Assembly (NCBI GenBank): GCA_004298045.1
Contig: SCRM01000005.1
Coordinates: 124,001-188,000 of the forward strand
Length of the DNA stretch: 64,000 nucleotides
From: Rhodanobacter sp.
GTDB lineage: Bacteria; Pseudomonadota; Gammaproteobacteria; Xanthomonadales; Rhodanobacteraceae
Reading direction: 5' to 3'
A model generated the notes under the pieces. The model was not told the origin of the DNA and did no database searches. It saw nothing but the letters and a program-made list of their open reading frames with translations. Shown piece after piece: positions 51,712 to 60,457 of this stretch. The translations under genes and the position numbers were made by a program. How positions within the stretch are numbered: the first letter of the stretch is position 1; each line of letters starts with the position of its first letter.

Positions 51712-51727
51712 ACAGTCAGAGGACTGT
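51712..51727. promoter_or_regulatory. Small palindrome in the thiolase/autotransporter divergent region
   Basis: ACAGTC-agag-GACTGT is a perfect 6-bp inverted repeat 75 bp before the autotransporter ATG. It may be an operator or a leader hairpin. Confidence 0.3.
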
Positions 51728-51801
51728 ATCCACTTTCATCGTTGGCGCGCTGTGACGCCCCGATGAATGTCATCCATGTTGAGTGCGATCGGGGACAGAT
51801 C

Positions 51802-54630
51802 ATGAAACCTCACTGGAACGCCAACGTGCGTCATTTGCCATACGGCCGACTTGCCTGCGCCATCAGTCTGGCGTTGAGCCTGGCCGCATGTGGCGGTGGC
51901 GGCGGCGGCATGGTCAAACCGGCACCGACGCCCACGCCCACTCCGACACCGACACCGACACCGACACCCACTCCGCCGCCCCCGCCGCTGGACGCGCAGC
52001 TCAGCCTGACCAATACCTATGCCGCGCACCAGCAAGGTTTCAGTGGCAGCGGCGTCACGATCGGCATCGTCGACAGTGGCATCATGCGCAGCAATCCGAC
52101 CGTGGCTGGGCGGGTGCTCCTGCCCGAGCTGATCTACGTCGACCCGACGCTGAACAACACCAGCATCGACGACGTGGTGGGACATGGTACCTGGGTGGCG
52201 GGCATTGCGGCGGGAACCCCATTTGCGAAGTACCCAGGTGGCATTGCGCCGGGCGCGAGCCTGGTTTCGGCACGCATCATCAGCGATACGCCCCCGGTGG
52301 ATGACGGTTCCGGCAAAGGCAACCCGGTCACCGCCTCCGATGCAAACTTCTTTGCGCAAACGCTCAATCCGGCGCTGGTCAACGCCGGCGTCAAGGTAAT
52401 GAACAACTCCTGGGGCGGCATTTACTGGGACACCACCAACGCGTCGATCAACCAGGCCTTCGGCCAGGCCTATGTACCGTTCGTGGTCCAGAACGGCGGC
52501 ATCGTGGTGTTTGCCGCGGGCAATTCATCGCAGGCCAACCCCAGTGACATTGCCAGCCTGCCCACGCTGGCTCCGGGCATGGGCCTGGACCAAGGCTGGC
52601 TGGTGGTGACGGCGGCCGACAGCAACAATCCAAGCCAGTTGGACAGTTATTCCAACCAGTGCGGCCGGACGATGAACTACTGCCTCACGGCACCGGGCGA
52701 CGTCGTCGTGCTGGACAAGGACACGCTGGCGACCACGACCAACCCGACCTACTGGCAGGTCAGCGGCACGTCGTTTGCGGCGCCCATGGTTTCCGGGGCA
52801 GCGGCGCTGGTCTGGCAGGCGTATCCCTATTTCACCAATGATCTCGTGCGCCAGACGCTGCTGGGCACCGCAACCGACATGGGCGCACCGGGCGTCGACC
52901 CGGTGTTTGGCTACGGCATGTTGAACGTGGGCAAGGCGGTGAATGGCCCGGCCCAGTTCAACTGGGGTGACGTGACAGTCGGCTTCAGCGGATCCTCGAG
53001 CTGGAACAATGCGATTTCCGGCGCTGGCGGGCTCATCAAGCAGGGCGCCGGCACGCTCAACCTGACGCAGCCTTCCACGTTCACCGGCGCGACGCAGGTG
53101 CAGGGCGGCACGCTGGTGGCCAAGGCCCTGGCGGGGGCGGCGTCGATCAGCAGCGGTGCCACGCTCGCCGGCATGACCGCGGTGGGCGGCAACGTGGCCA
53201 ACGCGGGCACGTTCGCGATCGGCACCAACAGCGTCACGGTGGGTGGCAGCTACACCCAGAGCGCCGCTGGCACACTGGCGGTTTCATTGGGTTCCACGCT
53301 CAACGTGGGCGGTACGGCGGCGCTTGCCGGCAACTTGTTGGTCACTGGCGTCAACGCCGGTTACACGCCAAACGCGAAGACGGTGATCGTCTCGGCGCCG
53401 CAGGGCCTGTCCGGCACGTTTGCCAGCGTTGCCACGACAAGCAACGTGCTGATGACCGCGACGCCGGGGTATGACGCGTCGACCGCCTGGCTCAGTGTTT
53501 CCACCGTCAGTGCCACCGCCGTGCAGGGGGCGAGCTATACCGCCGCCTCGTACGGCGCCGCGCAACGTGTGGATGCGGCGTTTGGCCAGCTCAATACCCA
53601 GTCGGGCGGTGGCGCGATACCGGCCACCGGCTTCAGCAGCGTTGCCGGGCAGTTGCAGCACGCGCCGACGGTAGGTGCCCTGGAAGCCTCGCTGGAAAGT
53701 CTCTCCGGCCAGCTGCACGCGGCCAGTGCGGCGATGACGTTCCAGGCGATCGACGCCGGGACGCGGGCGCTGTCGCAACGCTTCGAGCAGTTGCTGGCGG
53801 CGCCACAATCGGGCGCGTGGGCGCAGGGTTTCGGCTACCAGGGCGACATGTCGCGCAGCGGCTACAGCGGTGTGAACTACGACCTGTCCGGTTGGCTGGT
53901 CGGGCGTGATTTCCGCACCGGCAACGGGGTTGCCGGTTTTGCCTTGAGCCGCAGCCAGGGACTGGGGCGGTTGGAGCAAAGCGTCGACCAGGGCTTCAGC
54001 CATGCGGTGGAAGGCATGGTGTATGGCGGCCTCACGCGGGGGGCGTGGTACGCGATGGGCCGGTTTGGCCTGGGTGATTATCAGCAAACCATGCGCCGCC
54101 GGTTGCAGTTGGGGGCGGTAGCCGGTGGTGTCGTCAGCGACAGCCGCGGGCGCTACGGCGTGGTGTATGGCGAGAGCGGCTACCGCATGGCGCTGGCCGG
54201 CGCCGACGTGACGCCGTACGCGTGCATGGAGTACGCGCAGATTCGCCGCAACGGCTTCGACGAGCTGGGTGCCGGCGGTTTCGGGCTGAAATCCTCCGCG
54301 TTGACCACCGCGCGCTGGCAGGCCTGCCTGGGCGTGCGCGCCAGTCGCAGTTGGCTGCTGCCGCGCGGCGGCAACCTCACCCTGTCGGCACGTGCCGATT
54401 GGCAACAGTCCTTCGGCCTGCAGGGCGAGGTGTTCGACGCCAGCTTCACCGGCGTGAACCAGTGGGCGCCGCTTGGCGGCGTCGGGCTGTCGCGCTACGG
54501 CGGCCACCTTGGTGCTGCGCTCAACTGGGATGTCACCGCGCGCAGCAACCTCGCGCTCGGCTACGACCAGTACGGCGGCCAGCGCCAGCAGGCGCGGATG
54601 GCAACGCTCAGCTATCGCTGGTCGTTCTGA
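51802..54630 (+). CDS. Autotransporter subtilase lipoprotein (SphB1/NalP-like)
   Basis: The 942-aa protein has a lipoprotein-type signal with LAAC (lipid Cys30), a Gly-rich and then Pro-Thr repeat linker (31-63), and an S8 protease domain. Asp91 (GIVDSG), His128 (GHGTWVAG) and Ser324 (SGTSFAAPMV) form the triad. A beta-helical stalk follows (GGLIKQGAGTLNLTQPSTFTG), then a C-terminal beta-barrel from about 665 ending in YRWSF. Bordetella SphB1 and Neisseria NalP have this lipid-anchored protease layout and process other surface proteins. ATG 51802 is chosen for the lipobox. Confidence 0.9.
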   Translation: MKPHWNANVRHLPYGRLACAISLALSLAACGGGGGGMVKPAPTPTPTPTPTPTPTPTPPPPPLDAQLSLTNTYAAHQQGFSGSGVTIGIVDSGIMRSNPTVAGRVLLPELIYVDPTLNNTSIDDVVGHGTWVAGIAAGTPFAKYPGGIAPGASLVSARIISDTPPVDDGSGKGNPVTASDANFFAQTLNPALVNAGVKVMNNSWGGIYWDTTNASINQAFGQAYVPFVVQNGGIVVFAAGNSSQANPSDIASLPTLAPGMGLDQGWLVVTAADSNNPSQLDSYSNQCGRTMNYCLTAPGDVVVLDKDTLATTTNPTYWQVSGTSFAAPMVSGAAALVWQAYPYFTNDLVRQTLLGTATDMGAPGVDPVFGYGMLNVGKAVNGPAQFNWGDVTVGFSGSSSWNNAISGAGGLIKQGAGTLNLTQPSTFTGATQVQGGTLVAKALAGAASISSGATLAGMTAVGGNVANAGTFAIGTNSVTVGGSYTQSAAGTLAVSLGSTLNVGGTAALAGNLLVTGVNAGYTPNAKTVIVSAPQGLSGTFASVATTSNVLMTATPGYDASTAWLSVSTVSATAVQGASYTAASYGAAQRVDAAFGQLNTQSGGGAIPATGFSSVAGQLQHAPTVGALEASLESLSGQLHAASAAMTFQAIDAGTRALSQRFEQLLAAPQSGAWAQGFGYQGDMSRSGYSGVNYDLSGWLVGRDFRTGNGVAGFALSRSQGLGRLEQSVDQGFSHAVEGMVYGGLTRGAWYAMGRFGLGDYQQTMRRRLQLGAVAGGVVSDSRGRYGVVYGESGYRMALAGADVTPYACMEYAQIRRNGFDELGAGGFGLKSSALTTARWQACLGVRASRSWLLPRGGNLTLSARADWQQSFGLQGEVFDASFTGVNQWAPLGGVGLSRYGGHLGAALNWDVTARSNLALGYDQYGGQRQQARMATLSYRWSF
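51924..51976 (+). repeat. 6-bp CCGACA-type tandem repeat encoding the Pro-Thr linker
   Basis: Nine or so hexamer units (CCGACA, CCCACG, CCCACT) encode (PT)n. Because the unit is two codons, slippage changes linker length without frameshift. Confidence 0.8.
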
Positions 54631-54633
54631 ACC

Positions 54634-54678
54634 GTGTAATGGGCGGCGTCGACGGCTTGCCGGCGCCGCCCATTACAC
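54634..54678 (+). terminator. Long stem-loop after the autotransporter gene
   Basis: GTGTAATGGGCGGCG and CGCCGCCCATTACAC pair perfectly over 15 bp with a 15-nt loop. It starts 4 bp after the stop. There is no T-tract. The following 150 bp to the convergent hydroxylase gene show no other clear feature. Confidence 0.6.
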
Positions 54679-54828
54679 TCGCGTCGTTCAGTCCGGTTCC
54701 ACCTCGATGCCTGTCGTGGTGGCCCGTGTGACGCGGGTCGTCGGGGTGTGCGGCGCCGCTTCGGATCAAATCCGCCGGCATCGGGAAGCCGGCGGTTGTC
54801 CGCAACCTGCTATCGCGCCACGCGATCC

Positions 54829-55770
54829 TCAGCGCGCAAAGAACGGCCAGGGCGCCAGCACGATCAGCCACAGCAGGAAAGCAATGGCGAGGTACTTGAG
54901 GCCGCGGAACAGCTTGGGGTGCTTGCGCTTGAACGCGCGGTTGCGCTCGCGGTTGCGTTGGCTCAGGGCGTACATGCGATTCACGAAGCCGGCCTTTTCG
55001 GTGGCGGATTCCATGTTGGGCGAGTTGGTGATGCGGCCCATGAACGCGCTGACGCGACGGTTGATCGCCTGCAACCAGCCGAACTTCAGCGGGCGTTCGA
55101 CGTCGGCAAAAAAGATCACGCGCGGCTGGTCGGTCTTGTTGTCCACCCAGTGCACGTAGGTTTCGTCGAACACGACATCCTTGCCGTCGCCCCAGGCGTG
55201 TTCTTCGCCGTCGACGAAGATCGCACAGTCGCGGGAATTCGGGGTGACGAGGCCGAGGTGGTAGCGCAGCGAGCCGGCGAACGGGTCGCGATGCGGGTTG
55301 AGCCGGCTGTGCGGCGCGAGCACCGCGAACATTGCCGCCTTCACTCCCGGCACCGACTGCACCAGCGCCACGGTCTTGGGGCACAGCTTGGCCGCGGAAG
55401 GCAGCGGCTCGCCATACCAGGTGAGACGAAAGCGCGTCCAGCCCTGGCGGAAGAAACTGGCAAAGCTCGCGTCGTCGTTCTTGCTTGAGGCGCGAATCGC
55501 CCCATCGCCGGCGAGCGCCAGCGCCTCGTCGCGAATGGTTTTCCAGTTGGCCTGGAACAGGTCGAGCTGCGGGAAACCGCGGCGGTCCATGATCGGCTGC
55601 GACTTGACCGCGGAGAACGCGTACATCACCAGGTTGTACGGCGCGAAAATCGCCGAGTGGTCGACCAGCTGGCGATCGAACCGCAGCCTGAATCGCCCGC
55701 GCAAATGTACCAGCAGTACGCACAGGACGAAGAAAGCCAGCAGGATGAGAAGAACGAGTCGGGGCGTCAT
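54829..55770 (-). CDS. lpxO: Aspartyl/asparaginyl beta-hydroxylase family protein, LpxO-like
   Basis: The 313-aa protein has an N-terminal transmembrane helix (LVLLILLAFFVLCVLLVHL), the Fe(II)/2-oxoglutarate hydroxylase domain with NPHRDPFAGSLRYHLGL near 158-174 and ETYVHWVDN near 203-211 supplying the His/Asp/His ligands, and a C-terminal helix near 290-307. LpxO proteins of this size and topology 2-hydroxylate lipid A acyl chains. Peptidyl hydroxylation is the alternative for the family, but the two membrane segments favour LpxO. It is followed upstream by a repeat pair and phoH. Confidence 0.8.
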   Translation of the reverse strand: MTPRLVLLILLAFFVLCVLLVHLRGRFRLRFDRQLVDHSAIFAPYNLVMYAFSAVKSQPIMDRRGFPQLDLFQANWKTIRDEALALAGDGAIRASSKNDDASFASFFRQGWTRFRLTWYGEPLPSAAKLCPKTVALVQSVPGVKAAMFAVLAPHSRLNPHRDPFAGSLRYHLGLVTPNSRDCAIFVDGEEHAWGDGKDVVFDETYVHWVDNKTDQPRVIFFADVERPLKFGWLQAINRRVSAFMGRITNSPNMESATEKAGFVNRMYALSQRNRERNRAFKRKHPKLFRGLKYLAIAFLLWLIVLAPWPFFAR

Positions 55771-55816
55771 GATGGGCGCAGAAAGAGCGGGGATACGGGA
55801 AGTTTACGCCGTGAAG

Positions 55817-55905
55817 CCGGGATTCGAGATTGGAGATGCGGGATTCGGCAAGGCTCGCCAGCTGTCGCTTTGCCGAATCCCGAATCCCGTATCCCGAATC
55901 TCCCG
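55817..55905. repeat. Inverted pair of heptad arrays, locus 6
   Basis: The left arm 55817-55848 (GGGATTC, GAGATTG, GAGATGC, GGGATTC) and right arm 55873-55905 (GAATCCC, GAATCCC, GTATCCC, GAATCTC) have a 24-bp spacer. The element lies between the PhoH stop and the hydroxylase start, both on the minus strand. Confidence 0.85.
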
Positions 55906-55913
55906 TTCTGGCG

Positions 55914-57293
55914 TTACAACGCCTCCGACGCGAAATCGGCCAAGCGTGAACGTTCGCCGCGACGCAGGGTGACGTGGGCGGAGTGGTCCCACTGCTTGAA
56001 GCGGTCCACCGCGTAGGTGAGGCCGGAGGTGGTTTCGGTGAGGTAGGGAGTGTCGATCTGCTCGGCGTTGCCGAGGCACACGATCTTGGTGCCGGGGCCG
56101 GCGCGCGTGATCAACGTCTTCATCTGTTTGGGCGAAAGGTTCTGCGCCTCGTCGATGATGAGGTAACGCGACAGGAAGGTGCGTCCGCGCATGAAGTTCA
56201 GCGAGCGGATCTTGATCCGCGAGGCGAGCAGGTCGTTGGTGGCCTGGCGGCCCCACGAGCCGCCTTCCTCGGGGTTGGCGAGCACTTCGAGGTTGTCGGT
56301 GAGCGCGCCCATCCACGGCGTCATTTTCTCTTCCTCGGTGCCGGGCAGGAAGCCGATGTCCTCGCCGACCGAGACTGTCGCGCGGGTCATGATGATCTCG
56401 CGGTAGCGCTGCTGGTCCATCACCTGCGCCAGCCCGGCCGCGAGCGCAAGCAGGGTCTTGCCGGTGCCGGCGGTGCCGAGCAGGGTGACGAAATCGACAT
56501 CTGGATCCATCAGCACGTTGAGCGCGAAGTTCTGCTCGCGGTTGCGCGCGGCGATGCCCCAGACATGGTGGTTGGCGTGGCTGTGGTCGTCGAGCAGCAC
56601 CATCGTGGCGTGCGTTTCATCCACCTGCAGCACGCGCAGTTCGACGCCGCCGTCGCCGGGCAGGTACAGGCATTCGTTCGGGTACCAATCCTCGTCTTCG
56701 TGACGATCGAGCTTGTAATAGGTGTGGCTGCGCTCGTTCCACGACTGCACTTCGGGGTGGCGTTCCCAGAAATCCTCCGGCAGCGCGGCCGAGCCGGTGA
56801 ACAGCAGCGCGAAATCGTCCAGTGCGCGGTCGTTCTCGTAGTCCTCGGCGTCGATGCCGTAGATCTTGGCCTTGATCCGCAGGTTGATGTCCTTGCTGAC
56901 CAGCACCACCGGACGCCCGGGGTTCTGGTCGCGCAGCTCGATCACCGCGGCGAGAATGAGATTGTCCGCCTTGCCGTGGTTGGCGCTGGTGCGCTGCTGG
57001 AAGTACAGCCGGCCAACGGCGCCGCCGCGCTTGAGCTTGACGCCCTGCGGGTTGGCCAGCTCCAGCCCGTTGGAGATGCCGTGGCCGTTGCCGCGCACGA
57101 TCAGCTCGTTCAGGAACCGGCTCACCTGCCGGCCGTTGCGCGACACCTCGGAAGCGCCTTTCTTCTTCTCGTCTAGCTCTTCCAGCACCGTCATCGGGAT
57201 GAAGACGTCGTGCTCCTCAAAGCGGAACAGCGACGTCGGGTCGTGCAGCAGCACGTTGGTATCCAGCACGTAGATGCGCTTGCTGTCGGTCAT
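55914..57293 (-). CDS. phoH: PIN-PhoH family ATPase
   Basis: The 459-aa protein joins an N-terminal PIN nuclease-like domain (about 1-140; YVLDTNVLLHDP with its Asp, TVLEELDEKKKG, VSKDINLRIKA) to a C-terminal PhoH ATPase domain (Walker A GTAGTGKTLLALAAG near 265, Walker B YLIIDEAQNLSP). PhoH2-type proteins of this build have RNA helicase/RNase activity; the role in this organism is unknown. It starts 34 bp after the bcp stop. Confidence 0.9.
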   Translation of the reverse strand: MTDSKRIYVLDTNVLLHDPTSLFRFEEHDVFIPMTVLEELDEKKKGASEVSRNGRQVSRFLNELIVRGNGHGISNGLELANPQGVKLKRGGAVGRLYFQQRTSANHGKADNLILAAVIELRDQNPGRPVVLVSKDINLRIKAKIYGIDAEDYENDRALDDFALLFTGSAALPEDFWERHPEVQSWNERSHTYYKLDRHEDEDWYPNECLYLPGDGGVELRVLQVDETHATMVLLDDHSHANHHVWGIAARNREQNFALNVLMDPDVDFVTLLGTAGTGKTLLALAAGLAQVMDQQRYREIIMTRATVSVGEDIGFLPGTEEEKMTPWMGALTDNLEVLANPEEGGSWGRQATNDLLASRIKIRSLNFMRGRTFLSRYLIIDEAQNLSPKQMKTLITRAGPGTKIVCLGNAEQIDTPYLTETTSGLTYAVDRFKQWDHSAHVTLRRGERSRLADFASEAL

Positions 57294-57327
57294 GCGGCGA
57301 AGGCCTCGCGTGGGGTGACGGTGGGGA

Positions 57328-57789
57328 TCAGGCGGCAGGAATGGTGTCGAGCACGGCTTGCGCGTGGCCGGGCACTTTCACGCCGCGCCATTGCGCGGCG
57401 AGCTTGCCATGCGGATCGACCAGGAAGGTGCTGCGCACCACGCCCAAATGCACCTTGCCATAGAGCATTTTCTCGTGGATCACGTCGAACGCCGTGCACC
57501 AGGTTTCATCGGTGTCGGCGATGAGCGGAAACGGTAGGTTCTGCTTGGCGGTGAAATTCGCGTGCGACTTGGGCGAATCGCGCGAGACGCCGACGACCAT
57601 GGCGTTGCGCCGGGCAAACTCCGCGTGCAGGTCGCGAAAATCCTGCGCCTCGCGCGTGCAGCCGGGGGTGGAATCCTTGGGGTAGAAATACAGCACCAGC
57701 CACTGGCCCTTGGCGGCCGCCAGCTTGAACGTGCTGCCATCGGTGACGGTGCCGCTGAGGGTGGGGATTTTCTCGCCGATTTTCAGCAT
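57328..57789 (-). CDS. bcp: Thioredoxin-dependent peroxiredoxin Bcp (PrxQ)
   Basis: The 153-aa peroxiredoxin has the peroxidatic Cys in STPGCTREAQDF near residue 46; the resolving position of typical PrxQ, five residues later, is Asp/Phe-like, so resolution may use another Cys (WCTAF near 97) or thioredoxin directly. GVVRSTFLVDPHGK and the C-terminal are standard. ATG 57789; the longer frame is unsupported. It is next to gcvR, as in E. coli. Confidence 0.93.
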   Translation of the reverse strand: MLKIGEKIPTLSGTVTDGSTFKLAAAKGQWLVLYFYPKDSTPGCTREAQDFRDLHAEFARRNAMVVGVSRDSPKSHANFTAKQNLPFPLIADTDETWCTAFDVIHEKMLYGKVHLGVVRSTFLVDPHGKLAAQWRGVKVPGHAQAVLDTIPAA

Positions 57790-57880
57790 GGTCTCTCCCG
57801 TTGGTGCGCAGGGAGAGCCTAGCGCGTCTGCCGTGTGCGGCAACAGCACTTGTGGTCGGGATGCATCCCGGCCCACAAGG

Positions 57881-58447
57881 TCAGAACTTGACCGGATCCA
57901 TGATCGCGTCGAGGTTCATGCCGTCGCACAGTTCGAGGAAATCGTCGCGCAACGCGGCAATGTGCAGGTTGGCCGGGATGCCGATGGTGAACTGCGCCTG
58001 GAACATCGGCGCACCGGTCTGCATGGCTGCGTAGCGGGTGGAGTTCAGCTGCTCGACGCTGATCTCCTGCTGGCTGAAGAACTCGACGATGCTGGCGACG
58101 ATGCCGGGGCGGTCGGCGGAGACGATTTCCACCAGATAGGGCAGCAGGTGCGAGTTGGGCTCGCGCGGCTGGGTGCGGTAGTGGGTAAGGCGCACGTCCT
58201 CGTCGCGGGCAAACTTGCTCAACGCGGTTTCCAGCTTGGCCAGCGCATCCCAGGCGCCGCTGGCCAGCAGCATCACCGAAACGTCGTTGCCGATCGTGGC
58301 GACGCGCGACTCCGCCAGCCCGCAGCCGGCGTCGGCGATGCGTCGCGTGAGCGCGGTCAACGGCGAACGGTCGGTCGCGGTCAGTGCGTGGATCAACAAC
58401 TGGTTGTCGCCGCTGACGCGAGCGTTGCCGGAGTGCGTGGGTTTCAA
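57881..58447 (-). CDS. gcvR: Glycine cleavage system transcriptional repressor GcvR-like (two ACT domains)
   Basis: The 188-aa protein (from TTG 58447) has two ACT domains: about 14-85 (DNQLLIHALTATDRSPLTAL, GCGLAESRVATIGNDVSVML) and about 102-180 (LVEIVSADRPGIVASIVEFF, ISVEQLNSTR). Length and order match E. coli GcvR (190 aa), which binds glycine and blocks GcvA. An ATG at 58531 would add 28 residues without ACT similarity and would cover a palindrome in the divergent region, so TTG is preferred with moderate certainty. It lies next to bcp and divergent from dapA as in E. coli. Confidence 0.82.
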   Translation of the reverse strand: MKPTHSGNARVSGDNQLLIHALTATDRSPLTALTRRIADAGCGLAESRVATIGNDVSVMLLASGAWDALAKLETALSKFARDEDVRLTHYRTQPREPNSHLLPYLVEIVSADRPGIVASIVEFFSQQEISVEQLNSTRYAAMQTGAPMFQAQFTIGIPANLHIAALRDDFLELCDGMNLDAIMDPVKF

Positions 58448-58497
58448 GATGGCGACCTGTATGGTGCCCGAGCGGCGTCGGAACAGCGTCGGCCAGC

Positions 58498-58528
58498 TTA
58501 CTTGCCGCTCCTGCGAAGCCGCAAGTAA
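58498..58528. promoter_or_regulatory. Palindrome in the gcvR/dapA divergent region
   Basis: TTACTTGC and GCAAGTAA form a perfect 8-bp inverted repeat with a 15-bp spacer, 36 bp before the dapA start. It could be an operator or a leader hairpin. Confidence 0.35.
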
Positions 58529-58563
58529 CATGCAAGACTCGATTCTCAAGCGGTATCGCAGCC

Positions 58564-59457
58564 TTGGACATTCGCGGAAGCCTCTGCGCGTTGGCAACTC
58601 CCTTCGCCGCCGATGGTTCGCTCGACCTGCCGGCCTATGGCCGCCTCATCGATTACCAGCTCGAAGGCGGCACGCAGGGGCTGATAGTGGCCGGCTCCAC
58701 CGGCGAAGCGCACATGCTGGAGGCGACCGAACTCGATCGCCTCGTGGCGTTTGCGGTGAAACGCATCGCCGGCCGCGTGCCGGTGGTGGTCGGTGCCGGC
58801 AATGCGGGCACGGCGAAAACCGTCGCTGCCGTGCGTCACGTCGCCAGCCTCGGTGCCGACGCTGCGCTGGTGGTGGTGCCGTACTACGTGCGCCCCACGC
58901 AGGAAGGCATGCGCCGGCACTTTCTCGAAGTGGCCGAGCATGGCGGGCTGCCGCTCATGGCCTACAACGTGCCCAGCCGCACCGCCTCCGACATGCTGCC
59001 GGAAACCGTTGCGCAGCTGGCCGACCATCCGATGATCCTTGCCATCAAGGAGGCGCGCGGCGACGACGAGCGCATCCATGCGTTGGCGAAGCTGGTGCGC
59101 CCCGGTTTTGCCTTCCTTTCCGGCGACGACTACAGCGCCGCGCGTGCCATGCTGGCCGGTGCGGCGGGAACGGTATCAGTGGTCGCCAACCTCGTGCCGC
59201 GTGCGTTTCGCGCGCTGTGCGATGCGGCGACGGCGCACGACGCCGCGGCGACGACGCGTTGCGGCGACGCACTGGCGCCGCTGCTGGCGGCCCTGACCTG
59301 TGCGCCGAACCCGATCGCGGTCAAGGCGGGCCTGCCCGAACTTGGCCTTGGCGCGGCAACCCCGCGCTTGCCGTTGGTTGAACTGGCCGAGGGCGTCGAA
59401 CGCGCGCGGATCCGCGATGCGTTGGCGCCGCTGGCATCACGTCGTCGCGCGGCGTGA
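58564..59457 (+). CDS. dapA: 4-hydroxy-tetrahydrodipicolinate synthase
   Basis: The 297-aa TIM-barrel lyase condenses pyruvate with aspartate semialdehyde for lysine and diaminopimelate. ALATPFAADGSLD, GSTGEAHML (usual form GTTGE), the catalytic Tyr in AYNVPSRT and the Schiff-base Lys in ILAIKEARGDDERI near residue 160 are present. The start is TTG (MDIRGSLCALATPF). It lies 37 bp before a BamC-like lipoprotein gene, the E. coli arrangement. Other NAL-family aldolases are less likely given synteny. Confidence 0.9.
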   Translation: MDIRGSLCALATPFAADGSLDLPAYGRLIDYQLEGGTQGLIVAGSTGEAHMLEATELDRLVAFAVKRIAGRVPVVVGAGNAGTAKTVAAVRHVASLGADAALVVVPYYVRPTQEGMRRHFLEVAEHGGLPLMAYNVPSRTASDMLPETVAQLADHPMILAIKEARGDDERIHALAKLVRPGFAFLSGDDYSAARAMLAGAAGTVSVVANLVPRAFRALCDAATAHDAAATTRCGDALAPLLAALTCAPNPIAVKAGLPELGLGAATPRLPLVELAEGVERARIRDALAPLASRRRAA

Positions 59458-59494
59458 CCGAAACCCACCACGTCTTATCCACGGAATTGCCTGC

Positions 59495-60058
59495 ATGAAG
59501 AAAACATCGCTCCTCGTGACCCTGCCGACGCTCGCGCTCGCCGGGTTGCTCCTGTCCGGTTGCGGCATGTTCCGCTCCACCAAGGCGTGGGAGACCGCCA
59601 AGCAGGAAACGCCGCTGGAGATCCCGCCGGGCATGGACACTCCGCCCGCCAACGACGCGCTGGTGATTCCTCCGCCGGGGGCGGGGCAGGCGAACACGCC
59701 GCAGTCCGCGCAGGTTGCCGACGGCTTTGTGGTGTCCAGCACGGTCGACGCCACTTACCAGAAGATCGGGCAGGCGATTGAAAGCGGTGGCATTGGTCAG
59801 CTTGCCAGTCACGACGACAGTGCCCACAGCTACACGGTGAACGTGGTCGGTGGCGCGGCGCCGGCGGCGAAGAAAGGCTTCTTCGGCCGCTTGTTCGGCA
59901 GCAGCAAGCAGAAGTCCGCCGACCTTGGTGGTGCGACGCACCCGGTTGTCATCACCGTGGCGCCCAGCGGCGACTCGGGCAGCGAAGTGCATGCGCAGGG
60001 CAACGCCGGTGCCGTGGCCAAGGTGGTCGATGCACTCAAGGGGCGCCTGGGCGGCTGA
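59495..60058 (+). CDS. bamC: BamC/NlpB-like outer membrane lipoprotein (short form)
   Basis: The 187-aa protein has a lipoprotein signal (LALAGLLLSGC, lipid Cys near 23). The segment TKAWETAKQETPLEIPPGMD resembles the BamC unstructured lasso that binds BamD. One small alpha/beta domain follows (SSTVDATYQKIGQAI...GNAGAVAKVVDALKGRL). E. coli BamC (344 aa) has two such domains, so this is a one-domain form. Its position after dapA supports the assignment. Confidence 0.75.
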   Translation: MKKTSLLVTLPTLALAGLLLSGCGMFRSTKAWETAKQETPLEIPPGMDTPPANDALVIPPPGAGQANTPQSAQVADGFVVSSTVDATYQKIGQAIESGGIGQLASHDDSAHSYTVNVVGGAAPAAKKGFFGRLFGSSKQKSADLGGATHPVVITVAPSGDSGSEVHAQGNAGAVAKVVDALKGRLGG

Positions 60059-60079
60059 TCGCCACGCAGCGCGCAGATA

Positions 60080-60107
60080 AAAACGCCGCCTTTCGGGGCG
60101 GCGTTTT
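60080..60107. terminator. Bidirectional terminator between bamC and fdxA
   Basis: AAAACGCCGCC and GGCGGCGTTTT form an 11-bp stem with a TTTCGG loop. It lies between convergent genes and has A/U runs for both. Confidence 0.9.
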
Positions 60108-60127
60108 GGTGTCCGTGCGGTGGTGAC

Positions 60128-60457
60128 TCAGCGCTCGAGCAAGCCCTTGCCGAGTTTGTCCGGCACGCCGTCCCACTCCTTGACGTCGGCCGGTGGGTCA
60201 ATCTTTTCGGTGATGACCGGCCACAGCTTCGCCAGCTCGCCGTTCAGAGCAATGAAGTTTTCCTGCCCGGCAGGCACGTCGTCCTCGGGGAAGATCGCCT
60301 GCGCCGGGCACTCGGGCTCGCACAGGGTGCAATCGATGCACTCGTCCGGGTCGATGGCAAGGAAATTCGGGCCTTCATGGAACGCATCGACCGGGCACAC
60401 CTCGACACAATCGGTGTACTTGCACTTGATGCAGTTGTCGGTGACGACGAAAGCCAT
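60128..60457 (-). CDS. fdxA: Seven-iron ferredoxin FdxA
   Basis: The 109-aa protein matches Azotobacter ferredoxin [21 protein letters not shown], then [12 protein letters not shown] and [19 protein letters not shown]. Cluster ligands Cys9, Cys17 and Cys50 (3Fe-4S) and Cys21, Cys40, Cys43, Cys46 (4Fe-4S) are all there. The extra free cysteine of FdI (Cys24 in its numbering) is Ala here. It transfers electrons at low potential in the cytoplasm. It stands alone between bamC and tRNA-Glu. Confidence 0.93.
   Translation of the reverse strand: MAFVVTDNCIKCKYTDCVEVCPVDAFHEGPNFLAIDPDECIDCTLCEPECPAQAIFPEDDVPAGQENFIALNGELAKLWPVITEKIDPPADVKEWDGVPDKLGKGLLER

Noticed and set aside
54679-54828. A riboswitch in the gap between the autotransporter and the hydroxylase
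   Set aside because: GC-rich inverted stretches exist, but no conserved core such as a B12 box was found, and both flanking genes end there.
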